A DNA stretch of 64,000 bases from Pelagovum sp. HNIBRBA483 (GTDB taxonomy: Bacteria > Pseudomonadota > Alphaproteobacteria > Rhodobacterales > Rhodobacteraceae), in the NCBI RefSeq assembly GCF_040931995.1, contig NZ_CP162412.1:1178001-1242000 (forward strand), read 5' to 3'. A model generated the notes under the pieces. The model had not been told where the DNA came from. It did no database searches and was given only the letters and a program-made list of their open reading frames with translations. Of the stretch, positions 16,866 through 26,781 are shown piece by piece (positions within the stretch are counted from its first letter, which is position 1; each line of letters begins with the position of its first letter). The position numbers were made by a program, and so were the translations under genes.

Positions 16866-17762
16866 ATGTGCGGAATTGTCGGCCTGTTTTTAAAAGACGA
16901 CGCGTTGAACCCTCAACTTGGTCAATTGCTTTCTGATATGCTGATCACAATGACGGATCGTGGGCCGGATAGCGCAGGAATTGCCGTTTATAGTGATCGC
17001 TCTTCCGGCAAAGCAAAGGTGACCGTTCAGTCGGACAAGCCTGAGAGCGATTTCCCCTTACTAGAAGCCGCATTAGCAACTGAACTCAATGCGCCTGTTG
17101 CGTTAGTTCGTAACGACACTCATGCAGTTATCGAATGTGACAGCCATCTGATCGTAAATGTCCGTGAATACATTCGCGAGAAACACAAGAATGTCCGGAT
17201 CATGTCAGGTGGCGATGCAATTGAGATTTATAAGGAGGTTGGCCTTCCCAAAGATGTTGTCGGCAGGTTCAGTATCGGAAAAATGTCGGGCTCTCACGGG
17301 ATCGGACACACGCGTATGGCCACAGAGTCCGCCGTAACGACCGAAGGGGCGCATCCGTTCTCGACCGGCGCTGATCAGTGCCTTGTGCATAATGGATCGT
17401 TGTCGAACCATAACTCCTTACGGCGCAAGCTTGTCCGGGAGGGCGTGCGCATCGAGTCGATGAACGATACGGAGGTGGGCGCAGCCTATCTCACATGGAA
17501 AATGCGAGAGGGCGCAACGCTGGGCGAAGCCCTTGAAAGCAGCCTGAGTGATCTTGATGGATTTTTCACGTTCGTAGTGGGAACCAAGGACGGTTTTGGT
17601 GTGGTGCGTGATCCGATTGCCTGCAAGCCCGCAGTCATGGCGGAAAACGACCAATATGTAGCATTCGGGAGCGAGTATCGAGCGCTGGTCAACCTGCCGG
17701 GTATCGAAGATGCGCGGATATGGGAGCCCGAACCCGCGACCGTGTATTTCTGGAGTCGTTGA
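16866..17762 (+). CDS. mgsA/glxB: Class II glutamine amidotransferase, glutamate-synthase-like subunit
   Basis: A 298-residue Ntn-type amidotransferase. The start is set at MCGIVGLF so that Cys2 becomes the N-terminal nucleophile, with a GGGAG site upstream; the longer frame is rejected. HTRMATESAVTTEGAHPFS and HNGSLSNHNSLRR are typical of the GltB/PurF glutaminase fold. It would release ammonia (or methylamine from gamma-glutamylmethylamide) for the FMN subunit. In the family this gene is mgsA (N-methylglutamate synthase) or glxB (with glnT); the two names describe homologous sets and the sequence alone does not choose. Confidence 0.85.
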   Translation: MCGIVGLFLKDDALNPQLGQLLSDMLITMTDRGPDSAGIAVYSDRSSGKAKVTVQSDKPESDFPLLEAALATELNAPVALVRNDTHAVIECDSHLIVNVREYIREKHKNVRIMSGGDAIEIYKEVGLPKDVVGRFSIGKMSGSHGIGHTRMATESAVTTEGAHPFSTGADQCLVHNGSLSNHNSLRRKLVREGVRIESMNDTEVGAAYLTWKMREGATLGEALESSLSDLDGFFTFVVGTKDGFGVVRDPIACKPAVMAENDQYVAFGSEYRALVNLPGIEDARIWEPEPATVYFWSR

Positions 17763-17763
17763 A

Positions 17764-18447
17764 ATGAAAGTCTATGACCTCTCCAAAGACGGTTTGCGTG
17801 GCTTGAATTCGGCGCTGCATGCGCAATCGGAAATAGTCACCGCGCCTGCGTGGAAAATCGTAAACCCAAAAGGGAGCCATGCCCTTGCGGTTGGATTGGA
17901 TGCGGCGCTTGATGTCACTATCCAAGGGTCCACTGGTTATTATTGCGCCGGCATGAACCAAGAGGCGACAATTCGCGTAAAGGGGTCTGTTGGCCCGGGG
18001 GTGGCCGAAAATATGATGTCCGGAACTGTCATCGTTGAAGGCGATGCAAGCCAGTACGCGGGCGCGACAGGGCACGGTGGGTTGTTGGTCATCAAGGGAA
18101 ATGCAAGCTCGCGATGTGGGATCTCGATGAAAGGTATTGATATCGTTGTCGAGGGTAACGTCGGTCACATGTCGGCATTCATGGCGCAGGCTGGAAATCT
18201 CGTGGTTTGTGGTGATGCGGGCGAGGCACTTGGAGACTCCCTCTACGAGGCGCGTCTGTTTGTTCGAGGTTCCGTGAAGAGTTTAGGCGCCGATTGCGTT
18301 GAAAAGGAGATGCAACAGGAGCACCTCGATATTCTCGGTGAGCTCCTTGAGCGCGCTGGGACTTCCGCAAAGCCTGAAGAGTTCAGGCGCTATGGATCTG
18401 CCCGCACTTTGTATAATTTCGATGTCGACAATGTTGCGGCCTACTGA
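17764..18447 (+). CDS. mgsB/glxC: GXGXG-domain glutamate-synthase-like subunit
   Basis: A 227-residue protein starting 1 bp after the amidotransferase stop. It is a right-handed beta-helix like the GltB C-terminal domain, with repeated G-x-x-G-x turns (GSTGYYCAGMNQEATIRVKG, GDASQYAGATGHGGLLVIKG, GNVGHMSAFMAQAGNLVVCG). In the split enzyme it docks the amidotransferase and FMN subunits. It is always found between them, as here. Confidence 0.85.
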   Translation: MKVYDLSKDGLRGLNSALHAQSEIVTAPAWKIVNPKGSHALAVGLDAALDVTIQGSTGYYCAGMNQEATIRVKGSVGPGVAENMMSGTVIVEGDASQYAGATGHGGLLVIKGNASSRCGISMKGIDIVVEGNVGHMSAFMAQAGNLVVCGDAGEALGDSLYEARLFVRGSVKSLGADCVEKEMQQEHLDILGELLERAGTSAKPEEFRRYGSARTLYNFDVDNVAAY

Positions 18448-18462
18448 GGAGCCTTTGCATCA

Positions 18463-19791
18463 ATGAGTGATACCGGTCCCCGCACTGTTCCTATCCAATC
18501 CGCGACATTCACGAATGAGGTGAATGCAGAGATACGTCGCGCTGCGGCGACGGGCATCTATGATATTCGCGGTGGGGGTGCGAAACGTCGCGTTCCGCAT
18601 TTTGACGACCTTTTGTTCTTGGGCGCCTCTGTATCTCGTTATCCACTTGAGGGGTATCGGGAGCGATGTGATACCTCAGTGACGCTCGGAACACGGTTCG
18701 CAAAAAAGCCGGTTCCGCTCGACATCCCAATAACGATCGCTGGAATGAGCTTTGGTGCTCTGTCGGGCCCTGCGAAAGAGGCGCTGGGGCGCGGCGCATC
18801 CGCGGCGGGGACGTCGACTACTACTGGTGACGGTGGAATGACCCCAGAGGAGCGAAGCCATTCTAACAAACTGGTCTATCAGTACTTGCCTTCGCGCTAC
18901 GGCATGAACCCAAATGACTTGCGAAAGGCAGATGCAATAGAGGTCGTCGTCGGGCAGGGGGCGAAGCCGGGCGGGGGTGGAATGCTGCTCGGCCAGAAGA
19001 TTAGCGATCGCGTCGCTGACATGCGGACCCTGCCAAAGGGCATAGATCAAAGATCCGCGTGCCGACACCCCGATTGGACCGGACCTGATGATCTGGAGAT
19101 CAAGATATTAGAGCTGCGAGAGATCACGAATTGGGAGGTGCCCATCTATGTTAAGGTCGGTGCAACGCGCCCGTATTATGACACCGCACTCGCTGTAAAA
19201 GCTGGTGCAGATGTTGTCGTGATGGATGGTATGCAGGGTGGAACCGCTGCAACCCAAGATGTTTTTTTAGAACATGTCGGTATTCCGACGCTCGCTTGCA
19301 TACGCCCTGCAGTGCAGGCTTTGCAGGACCTCGGCGTTCACCGCGAAGTTCAACTCGTTGTTTCCGGCGGCATACGAAACGGTGCCGACGTCGCGAAAGC
19401 TCTGGCGCTTGGTGCGGACGCGGTAGCAATCGGGACCGCTGCGCTGATTGCGCTGGGCGATAACGATCCAAAATGGGAAGCCGAATACCAGAAGCTTGGA
19501 ACGACAGCTGGTGCCTATGATGATTGGCACGAAGGGCGCGATCCGGCTGGTATTACCACGCAAGATCCTGAACTCGCTGCGCGTCTCAATCCAATAGAGG
19601 CGGGCCGACGGCTGCGCAATTACCTAAAGGTGATGACACTGGAAGCGCAGACCATCGCGCGCGCCTGCGGGCACAATCACCTGCATAACCTAGAGCCTGA
19701 AGACTTATGTGCGCTGACGATGGAGGCTGCTGCGATGGCGCGGGTGCCTCTGGCGGGGACGGATTGGTACCCGGGCAAAACAGGGTTTTGA
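18463..19791 (+). CDS. mgsC/glxD: FMN-binding glutamate-synthase-like subunit
   Basis: A 442-residue protein with the GltB alpha/beta-barrel. It shows ITIAGMSFGALSGPAKEALGRGA, TTTGDGGMTPEE, QGAKPGGGGMLLG, VYVKVGATRPYYDTALAVKAGADVVVMDGMQGGTAA and VVSGGIRNGADVAKALALGADAVAIG. The cysteine cluster near the C-terminus (ARACGHNH, PEDLCAL) corresponds to part of the iron-sulfur site region. A GAGGAG site lies before the ATG. It transfers ammonia or methylamine to 2-oxoglutarate. In the methylamine version the product is N-methylglutamate, whose dehydrogenase genes are not in this window. Confidence 0.85.
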   Translation: MSDTGPRTVPIQSATFTNEVNAEIRRAAATGIYDIRGGGAKRRVPHFDDLLFLGASVSRYPLEGYRERCDTSVTLGTRFAKKPVPLDIPITIAGMSFGALSGPAKEALGRGASAAGTSTTTGDGGMTPEERSHSNKLVYQYLPSRYGMNPNDLRKADAIEVVVGQGAKPGGGGMLLGQKISDRVADMRTLPKGIDQRSACRHPDWTGPDDLEIKILELREITNWEVPIYVKVGATRPYYDTALAVKAGADVVVMDGMQGGTAATQDVFLEHVGIPTLACIRPAVQALQDLGVHREVQLVVSGGIRNGADVAKALALGADAVAIGTAALIALGDNDPKWEAEYQKLGTTAGAYDDWHEGRDPAGITTQDPELAARLNPIEAGRRLRNYLKVMTLEAQTIARACGHNHLHNLEPEDLCALTMEAAAMARVPLAGTDWYPGKTGF

Positions 19792-19799
19792 AGTAAAGT

Positions 19800-19827
19800 T
19801 CGGGCAGCCTCAAGGGTTGCCCGATTT
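19800..19827 (+). terminator. Hairpin between the FMN subunit and glnT/gmaS, terminator or attenuator
   Basis: A 10-bp stem (TCGGGCAGCC with GGTTGCCCGA, one G-T pair) with a 5-base loop is followed by TTTCGT. It lies 8 bp after the stop of the FMN-subunit gene and 36 bp before glnT/gmaS. The T-run is short, so it may be a partial terminator or a processing site that sets the expression ratio of the two parts. Confidence 0.55.
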
Positions 19828-19863
19828 CGTATAAAGATATGAAAATCAATGGGTTGACAGACC

Positions 19864-21192
19864 ATGACTATAGATCTTAGTGCCTTTGCCAAAGAGCGTG
19901 GCGTTAAATATTTTATGATTTCGTTTACCGATCTTTTCGGTGGACAGCGGGCCAAGTTGGTTCCCGCTCAAGCGATTTCCGACATGCAGGAGGAAGGTGC
20001 GGGGTTTGCGGGCTTTGCAACTTGGCTGGATATGACGCCTGCGCATCCCGACATGCTTGCCGTCCCAGACCCATCGTCAGTGATCCAGCTCCCTTGGAGG
20101 CCAGAGGTCGCATGGGTGGCTGCTGATTGCGTCATGGAAGGTGAACAGGTCGCTCAGGCACCGCGAAATGTGCTGCGTCGCTTAATCCAAGAAGCCGCTG
20201 AAATGGGGCTGCATGTCAAAACGGGTGTAGAAGCCGAGTATTTTCTGCTCACGCCAGAGGGCGATCAGATATCAGACCCGTTCGATACAGCAGAGAAGCC
20301 TTGCTATGACCAACAAGCTGTGATGCGCCGGTATGATGTGGTGCGCGAGATTTGTGACTACATGCTGGAATTGGGGTGGGGACCTTATCAAAACGACCAT
20401 GAGGATGCGAACGGCCAGTTTGAAATGAACTGGGATTTTGACGACGCATTGAAGACCGCGGACAAGCATTCATTTTTCAAGTTCATGACGAAATCAGTCG
20501 CTGAGAAACACGGTTTCCGCGCGACCTTTATGCCCAAGCCCATCGAGGGGCTGACTGGCAACGGTTGCCATGTCCATATTTCCGTCTGGGATGGGAAGGG
20601 CGATGCGGCTAAAAAGAATGTTTTTGCAGGATCAGGCGAAGGGCAAACTGGAGAAGTTGGCCTCAGCGAACAAGGTAAACACTTTCTTGGAGGTATTATG
20701 AAACATGCCTCCGCGCTGGCCGCGATCACAAATCCCACTGTAAATTCCTATAAGCGGATCAATGCGCCGCGGACAACGTCAGGTGCAACTTGGGCGCCCA
20801 ATACGGTGACATGGACCGGTAATAACCGGACCCACATGGTGCGCGTACCAGGCCCGGGGCGTTTTGAACTTCGATTGCCCGATGGCGCCGCCAATCCCTA
20901 TTTGCTGCAAGCTGTGATAATTGCGGCTGGGCTTTCAGGGCTGGAGGCGAAGGCTGATCCCGGAAAGCGTCACGATATCGATATGTACGCCGAGGGCCAT
21001 AAGGTGAAGGGCGCGCCAAAGCTCCCACTCAACATGTTGGATGCTCTGCGCGCCTATGACAAAGACAAGGATCTCAAAGCCAAAATGGGGGAGGCTTTTT
21101 CCGTAGCTTATCTGAACTTGAAGCATCAGGAATGGAATTCATTTGTCAGCCATTTCAGCCGATGGGAGAAAGAGAACACGCTTGACGTCTAG
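19864..21192 (+). CDS. glnT/gmaS: Type III glutamine synthetase / gamma-glutamylmethylamide synthetase
   Basis: A 442-residue glutamine-synthetase-fold enzyme. Landmarks are YFMISFTDLFGGQRAKLVPA, the metal-binding EAEYFLL, NDHEDANGQFEMNW, GNGCHVHISVWD and NSYKRINAPRTTSGATWAPN. It matches rhizobial GlnT and roseobacter GmaS very closely along its whole length. GmaS ligates glutamate to methylamine with ATP; GlnT uses ammonia, weakly. Linkage to the split glutamate synthase is shared by both. The absence of the N-methylglutamate dehydrogenase genes immediately downstream weakens, but does not remove, the methylamine reading. Confidence 0.85.
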   Translation: MTIDLSAFAKERGVKYFMISFTDLFGGQRAKLVPAQAISDMQEEGAGFAGFATWLDMTPAHPDMLAVPDPSSVIQLPWRPEVAWVAADCVMEGEQVAQAPRNVLRRLIQEAAEMGLHVKTGVEAEYFLLTPEGDQISDPFDTAEKPCYDQQAVMRRYDVVREICDYMLELGWGPYQNDHEDANGQFEMNWDFDDALKTADKHSFFKFMTKSVAEKHGFRATFMPKPIEGLTGNGCHVHISVWDGKGDAAKKNVFAGSGEGQTGEVGLSEQGKHFLGGIMKHASALAAITNPTVNSYKRINAPRTTSGATWAPNTVTWTGNNRTHMVRVPGPGRFELRLPDGAANPYLLQAVIIAAGLSGLEAKADPGKRHDIDMYAEGHKVKGAPKLPLNMLDALRAYDKDKDLKAKMGEAFSVAYLNLKHQEWNSFVSHFSRWEKENTLDV

Positions 21193-21654
21193 CAAAAAGT
21201 TTTGCGCAGAACTTGACCCTGATAAGCGTTGTCAGGTCGATTGATCGTAGATGATGGCTGAGAAGTCTCTCTGGCAACCGCATTCGCCGTGATCGGTGCG
21301 CCCGGCACAAATCTGGATAGCCTGCCTCTTAATATCACGTTGAAATTCATCAATATCCGTTGCTCCGCAGATGTTCGGTGGCCAGCCTTCTGCTCCGAAA
21401 GCGGAGCCACTAATCCCGATATAGAACATTATATGGAGACGCTCGGTCGGCAGGAAAAACATGCTGTCAACTGGTCCAATACAAGGCAAAGTTGTGCGTT
21501 GGAGTTCCGTCGGGCGCGACGTGATTTAGTTTAGCCTTCCATGTTGCCCATTAGGACACATTTTGAGATCTGAATTGTAGCGAAGAATGTAACATTTGTT
21601 GCCGCGTTTCCCTCAAGCGACAATAGTAAATAGGCGACCATCGGGAGTGAAGCC
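21193..21654. other. 462-bp intergenic region, no convincing gene
   Basis: Between glnT/gmaS and the hybrid kinase only weak frames are seen. A minus-strand frame at 21232-21489 encodes a short Cys-containing peptide (FYIGISGSAFGAEGW near its middle) with no clear ribosome site. It could be a decayed gene. No terminator with a T-run was found. Confidence 0.5.
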
Positions 21655-23730
21655 TTGGAACATGCTGACGTGGAAATGACTGCTGCGGACGAAATGAGTG
21701 CGAGCGCAAGTCAATTGGAAACGGCCAGTGACATGGATATGAGTTCTGGCTCCGGTATGGAAATGGACATGAGCGACGGGGTGATGGGAAATTTTCCGCC
21801 CTGGGAAGTAATGGTCGCACTGGATTTGCTGACGATTGCGTTTGTTGTTTTTGGGACCACGATACTTTTGCGTAGGTGGAAGAAACTAGGACCCTCCGGC
21901 GCAGGGCGTGGGGTTGTTCTTATTCTATTGGGGCTGTGGAGCGGGGCCGCACTTTATATCGCAGATTTTGTTAGCATGACTATCCTGCCGCGATTCATCG
22001 GAATGATGTCAGCTATGAATGTGATGGAAAATTTGCATCTGCGTTTGAGCTGGTATTTCAACGTAACTTCGACGTTATTGATCACTATTGGTTTGTTCAT
22101 GACGCTGCTTCATCTTTTGAGGCGGATCGAAATGGACCAAGAAATCAATGCGAACTTGGTTGAAGCGAATATTCAGGCGGAAGCTGCAAGTCGCGCCAAA
22201 TCGGCATTCCTTGCCAATATGAGCCATGAAATACGGACGCAGATGAATGGTGTCGTCGGGATGGCTGAACTGTTGGCGCGATCTGATCTTCAAAAGGGTC
22301 AGCGCGATATGTTGGCAACCATATTGTCGTCCGGCCATGCGCTCCTTCGTATCATTGACGATATCCTTGATTTTTCGAAAATCGAGGCGGGGCGTCTCGA
22401 TGTGGAAGTGACCGACACAAATCTGCGCGAAATCGCGGAAGATGCGGTGATGAATATCGCGCTCTCTGCCGATAACATGAACGTACGGACCAGCCTGATC
22501 ATCGGCGCAAATGTCCCAGAGATCATTTCCAGTGACCCAGTACGACTTGGGCAAATCTTCACGAACCTGCTGAGCAGTGCGGTCAAGTTTTCGCAGCCTG
22601 ATGATCCGAAAGGGGTGGGCAAAGTTCTCCTAAAGTTGAGCGCTGGCAGCAGCGGAGAACTGGAGATACGCGTCTCAGATAATGGCATAGGCATGTCACC
22701 TGAATATGCAGAAAACCTGTTTTCAGCATTTTCCCAAGAGGAAATCTCGACCACCCGTCGTTATGGTGGCAGCGGGTTGGGCCTGAGTATCACCAAAAAT
22801 CTTGTTGAGCTCTTGGGAGGCGAAATTTCAGTCCAAACGGAGGTCGGACGTGGATCAACCTTTGTAATTAGGTTGAAGGTGCCAGTTATTACGCCTGCGA
22901 CAAGCCCCACCGTTCATAATCCATTTACGGTTGCACTCCTATTTGATGATGAGCTCAGTCCTGATGGATCCGTCCAAAACGAAACGCTCATTGAAGGCGT
23001 GCCGTTTTTGAGTTTCTACAGCGAGAGCGACCTACTCGCTGCGTTGGACACGATTTCCGGTGATGTGATCGTTGGCGTTGCGACGGGCCATTTACGGGAA
23101 ATTGACCGGACTGTGCGGGGGCTTATCAGCCGGGGCAATGTCATTGGATGCATCAGGATTGTTGATGACCGTAGCGTTGAACAGGGACTGCATGGCGAAA
23201 AGATATACACTATTCACCGGAGCCCGATCCTTCCGTCACGGTTGATAGAAGCGATTTCGACGTTAGCGAAAGCGCATTTGTCATGGCCGAAGCGGGACGA
23301 GGGCTTTCAAAGCGAGCAGCGAGATGTATTGCCTGATCAACCAGCCAATAAGCGTATTCTTTTGGTGGAGGATAATCTCATCAATCAGCGTGTGATCATG
23401 CTGCAGTTGGAGGCTCTTGGCTATTCCGTTGAGGTGGCCAATGACGGTGCGGACGGGCTTCGAAGGTTTAAGGAGCACAATTTCGATATTGTTTTGAGTG
23501 ATTGCCATATGCCAATTCTCGACGGCTATGAAATGACCAAGACCATTCGCAAATTGGAGAGCGAGCAACAGCTCGGCCGCAAACCGATCATCGCAATCAC
23601 TGCAAATGCGATAGCGGGTGAGGCTGCCAAATGCATTGATGCGGGTTTTGACGGGTATCTTGCAAAACCGTTTCAGGTCAAAGAGCTCGGCGCTGTTCTT
23701 TCCAAGCATCTCAGGAATGGGGCGTTATAG
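21655..23730 (+). CDS. Membrane-bound hybrid sensor histidine kinase with receiver domain
   Basis: A 691-residue protein starting at TTG (21655) 7 bp after a GGGAG site. The first 45 residues are rich in Met and Asp ([16 protein letters not shown]). Three membrane spans follow in residues about 52-150, a short linker, and HisKA with His191 ([12 protein letters not shown]). HATPase motifs come next ([23 protein letters not shown]), then an unassigned segment at about 420-560 resembling a degenerate receiver, and a C-terminal receiver with Asp616 (IVLSDCHMP) and a conserved LAKPF lysine. The usual RTPMNG is RTQMNG here. The Met-rich start may bind copper or silver; this is inference. No separate response regulator is adjacent. 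Confidence 0.85.
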   Translation: MEHADVEMTAADEMSASASQLETASDMDMSSGSGMEMDMSDGVMGNFPPWEVMVALDLLTIAFVVFGTTILLRRWKKLGPSGAGRGVVLILLGLWSGAALYIADFVSMTILPRFIGMMSAMNVMENLHLRLSWYFNVTSTLLITIGLFMTLLHLLRRIEMDQEINANLVEANIQAEAASRAKSAFLANMSHEIRTQMNGVVGMAELLARSDLQKGQRDMLATILSSGHALLRIIDDILDFSKIEAGRLDVEVTDTNLREIAEDAVMNIALSADNMNVRTSLIIGANVPEIISSDPVRLGQIFTNLLSSAVKFSQPDDPKGVGKVLLKLSAGSSGELEIRVSDNGIGMSPEYAENLFSAFSQEEISTTRRYGGSGLGLSITKNLVELLGGEISVQTEVGRGSTFVIRLKVPVITPATSPTVHNPFTVALLFDDELSPDGSVQNETLIEGVPFLSFYSESDLLAALDTISGDVIVGVATGHLREIDRTVRGLISRGNVIGCIRIVDDRSVEQGLHGEKIYTIHRSPILPSRLIEAISTLAKAHLSWPKRDEGFQSEQRDVLPDQPANKRILLVEDNLINQRVIMLQLEALGYSVEVANDGADGLRRFKEHNFDIVLSDCHMPILDGYEMTKTIRKLESEQQLGRKPIIAITANAIAGEAAKCIDAGFDGYLAKPFQVKELGAVLSKHLRNGAL

Positions 23731-23886
23731 GCGTAATGCCCCCTGGAAACCCTCGTGGGGCCTTGGTGACACGCTCGCGATCAGGGACTTGATGACATTT
23801 CGAAAGCAGCGCCGTGTTCGGTTCACCAATCACGGTCGGAGGTAAATTTAGGATGTCTGCTGCATTTCAATCTTGTCACGAGTTGT

Positions 23887-25914
23887 CTAGACCAGATCGC
23901 GCGGAATGGCTTCTTCATAGTCACGTCTGAAGATTTCGGTACCGTTCTCTCTGGCTATGAGCGTGGCATGGATGTCCCAGAATTCAGGCTGCGCTCTCAC
24001 TGAGCATTCTGTTTCGACCTCGGCTTTCCATCCTTCACGCGCATAACTCTTGCGCCATTTGCAATTGCCAAATGCGCTGTTGGGATCATCAGGGTGAATG
24101 TTGAACGTCTCGTCCTGAATATAACGTATTGTCAGGCCGGTGTGGGCGTGACGCACTTCTCCGGTGTCATTGAAGCGATGTAATGTTTCGGTTCCTGTGC
24201 CGATGTCCGAAATAAGGCGCCGGTACCAATTTCCTTCGGTCAGCGCCTCAGCTCTGAGTGGCGCTGCCCCTTCTGCCTCGTGAAACGGGGCAAGGGTGCT
24301 ATCCCGCTGAGAAGCGCGCCTTGTTGGCAGGAATAATCGCGCTGATGACAGGTCAATATCGAGCGTTGCGCTTTCGGGCGAAGGCCAGATGATCGGCCAG
24401 TATGCAGAGGAGAGGGCCAGCCTCAGACGATGCCCTGCGGGCACGACTTGACCGCAGGCATTGAGTTGCACCTCAACAGTAACATCTGTTCCCACAGGCA
24501 TCGGCGATGGATCCGAGTGGCTTATGCGATGGGTCAGGTTGAGTACGCCGTAGCTGATCATGGTTGCCTGACCGTTTGGTGCAACAGACGACAAGACCGC
24601 GCCGATTTGCCCAATAGGGCGGTCACATGCCAGAGTGCAAGTGAAACGCGGAAAGCCAAACAGATCCAACTGTTCTGACAAGGGCGAGCTGTCCACTGAC
24701 CAAACCAGACCGGCTTCGCCGTTTTGATCGGTTGGGCCGTCAGCACCAAGTCCGAATTGGAACCAGTTTGGTGCCGTGCGCCCCGCGGTATGCGGCGACT
24801 TGATTGTCAGCCGACCTGCGGATTGCGTCGGTACGCTGTCGAGCAGGGCTTCTTTCGTCAAGTGCCACGCTGTACCCGCATTGGACATGCTCCAGTCATC
24901 CTCGGCGATCCAGCGCCCTTGGCGCTCCGGATGCCTTGGTGTGGGCGCATGGGCATCCTGCAGCCAGGCACGGATCATTGGTTCATCCATGATTCCGGTA
25001 TCAATCCCTTTCAGGTGCTGGTCCCACCAGCGGAGCGCCTCTTGCAAGAAGCCGATCTGCGGTCCTGGATTAGCGAAGTGGGGATACTTATGCGCCCAAG
25101 GGCCGATCAATGCTTTCTTTGGGCAGTTTAGATTATCCATCATTCGGAAGACGGGGTTGGTATAACCGTCGGCCCATCCGCCGATGGCATAAACTGCTGC
25201 GGTAATGGCGCTATAGTCTTCGCAAACCGATCCATGCTGCCAAAAAGCATCGCGTCTTTGGTGACGGAACCAGTCCATTAGCCAGCAACCGTTATTTTCC
25301 AGTCTTTCTAGCCACATTTTCCGCCAACTCTCGTCCACGATTGCGGGGTCGGGAGGGGTCATGGCTATTGTAAAAGCAGTTGCGCCCCAGCTGAGCTTGT
25401 CCGTCAGGATGGCGCCACCCATGAAATGGATATCGTCCGCGTAGCGGTCATCGGTCGAGCAAAGCGTTATCACGGCTTTCAGCCCCTCTGGCCGCCTTGC
25501 CGCGACTTGGAGGCCGTTGAAGCCGCCCCAACTGATCCCCATCATACCAACAGTGCCGGCGCACCAAGGCTGCGCGGTGATCCATTCGATCACCGCTAGG
25601 GCGTCGTCCTGTTCTTGGCGCAAGTACTCGCCAAGGCAGACGCCTTCACTGTCGCCGGTCCCACGCATATCAACCCGAACGGAGGCATAGCCGTATCCCG
25701 CAAAATAGGGGTGGGTCAGGTGGTCGCGCTCGACGGTGCCGTCGCGTTTGCGATAGGGCAGGTATTCGAGAATGGCGGGTACGGGATTCGTTTCGGCATC
25801 GACGGGAAGCCATATCCGCGCAGCAAGCCTTGTCCCGTCTGGCATCGGGATCCAGATGTTCTCGATTTCCTTTATTTCGTGCGGAAATTCGGTGCGGATT
25901 CTTGGTTGCGCCAT
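23887..25914 (-). CDS. CocE/NonD family hydrolase (S15 peptidase-like)
   Basis: A 675-residue alpha/beta hydrolase with the nucleophile elbow GMMGISWGGFNG near residue 125, a helical cap, the catalytic-His region ALIGPWAHKYPH, and a C-terminal jelly-roll (about residues 370-560) typical of cocaine esterases and X-Pro dipeptidyl peptidases. It is cytoplasmic, with no signal peptide. It acts on esters, amides or acyl-amino compounds; the substrate is unknown. It lies 73 bp downstream of the GntR regulator on the same strand, so both may be transcribed from the operator region that also drives the DMSP genes in the other direction. Confidence 0.8.
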   Translation of the reverse strand: MAQPRIRTEFPHEIKEIENIWIPMPDGTRLAARIWLPVDAETNPVPAILEYLPYRKRDGTVERDHLTHPYFAGYGYASVRVDMRGTGDSEGVCLGEYLRQEQDDALAVIEWITAQPWCAGTVGMMGISWGGFNGLQVAARRPEGLKAVITLCSTDDRYADDIHFMGGAILTDKLSWGATAFTIAMTPPDPAIVDESWRKMWLERLENNGCWLMDWFRHQRRDAFWQHGSVCEDYSAITAAVYAIGGWADGYTNPVFRMMDNLNCPKKALIGPWAHKYPHFANPGPQIGFLQEALRWWDQHLKGIDTGIMDEPMIRAWLQDAHAPTPRHPERQGRWIAEDDWSMSNAGTAWHLTKEALLDSVPTQSAGRLTIKSPHTAGRTAPNWFQFGLGADGPTDQNGEAGLVWSVDSSPLSEQLDLFGFPRFTCTLACDRPIGQIGAVLSSVAPNGQATMISYGVLNLTHRISHSDPSPMPVGTDVTVEVQLNACGQVVPAGHRLRLALSSAYWPIIWPSPESATLDIDLSSARLFLPTRRASQRDSTLAPFHEAEGAAPLRAEALTEGNWYRRLISDIGTGTETLHRFNDTGEVRHAHTGLTIRYIQDETFNIHPDDPNSAFGNCKWRKSYAREGWKAEVETECSVRAQPEFWDIHATLIARENGTEIFRRDYEEAIPRDLV

Positions 25915-25987
25915 ACGATGAGCCTTCCCCGATATTATTTCCGAGGAGAGTGGCCGATCATATGGATTCTGTCATGTCTTTTTGGCG

Positions 25988-26737
25988 TTAGTCAGCGATA
26001 GTCTTTTCCGAAGGTGATCGCCGCTCTTGCAGGTATTTTTTCCCAAGGTCGAGAATGTAGGCGGCGAGATCGTCCATCGCGGCCTCTGCCTGTATTTGTT
26101 GGCCCGCTTTAACCGCATCTAACAGAGCGCGGTGCAGCGCGATGATGCGCGCGCGCGAGCGACCTGAATATGTGATCATGTTCATCAGCGGTTGCATGGC
26201 TTCGACTGATGCGGCGAGCTGCCACGATAGAATGGGGTTCTGCGCTGCATCCACCAGCGCACGGTGGTAGCCCACGTCGGAAGCACAAAAGGACTCGTCA
26301 CTGAGAAGCGGGTCGGCTTGTTTTTCGATCTCTTTCTCCATGAGTTCGAGATCAGCTTCCGAGCGCCGTGCGCAGGCCAAGGCAAGGCAAGCGCGCTCGA
26401 GAGTGAAGCGAGATTCACAGGCGGTTTCAAAGTCAATTGCGTTCATTGAGAGCAAAAGTGTTGCGGTTGTCGCCATTTGCTCTTGTGCTTGCGCGAAGCT
26501 GATTTTGTTCACGAAAGCGCCGCCGGTTGCGCCCCGTTGGGTTCGGATAAGGTTTTGCGCGGCGAGGCGCTTGAGTGCTTCACGCACCGTTGAACGAGAG
26601 ACGTCAAATTTTGTCGCAAGGTCGGCTTCTGACGGAAGCCGTCCGTCCGCGGGCAGGTGACCTGAAACGATCGTTTCTTTGATTGCTTGCGCAATTTGAA
26701 CGGAGAAATCTTTGCTCGTAACCAGTTGGGTCTTCAT
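25988..26737 (-). CDS. GntR family regulator, FadR/FCD type
   Basis: A 249-residue regulator. The N-terminal winged HTH is about residues 10-75 (IAQAIKETIVSGHLPADGRLPSEADLATKFDVSRSTVREALKRLAAQNLI). The C-terminal FCD domain is about residues 95-235, with metal-ligand candidates in DVGYHRALVDAAQNP and IIALHRALLDAV. It is divergent from DUF2182-DUF1326-dmdA-acuI-dmdB, with two FadR-type operator candidates in between. A repressor lifted by DMSP or an acryloyl-type metabolite would fit; that is inference. A gntR gene beside dmdA is, as I recall, common in roseobacters. Confidence 0.9.
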   Translation of the reverse strand: MKTQLVTSKDFSVQIAQAIKETIVSGHLPADGRLPSEADLATKFDVSRSTVREALKRLAAQNLIRTQRGATGGAFVNKISFAQAQEQMATTATLLLSMNAIDFETACESRFTLERACLALACARRSEADLELMEKEIEKQADPLLSDESFCASDVGYHRALVDAAQNPILSWQLAASVEAMQPLMNMITYSGRSRARIIALHRALLDAVKAGQQIQAEAAMDDLAAYILDLGKKYLQERRSPSEKTIAD

Positions 26738-26781
26738 TCTAGTCGATCCTCATGCGTCATTTCGCAATATCCGAAAATTTC

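Noticed and set aside
19800-19827. A full stop of the mgsABC transcript before glnT/gmaS
   Set aside because: The T-run is short and the genes are conserved partners, so read-through or attenuation is more likely; listed as a hairpin only.
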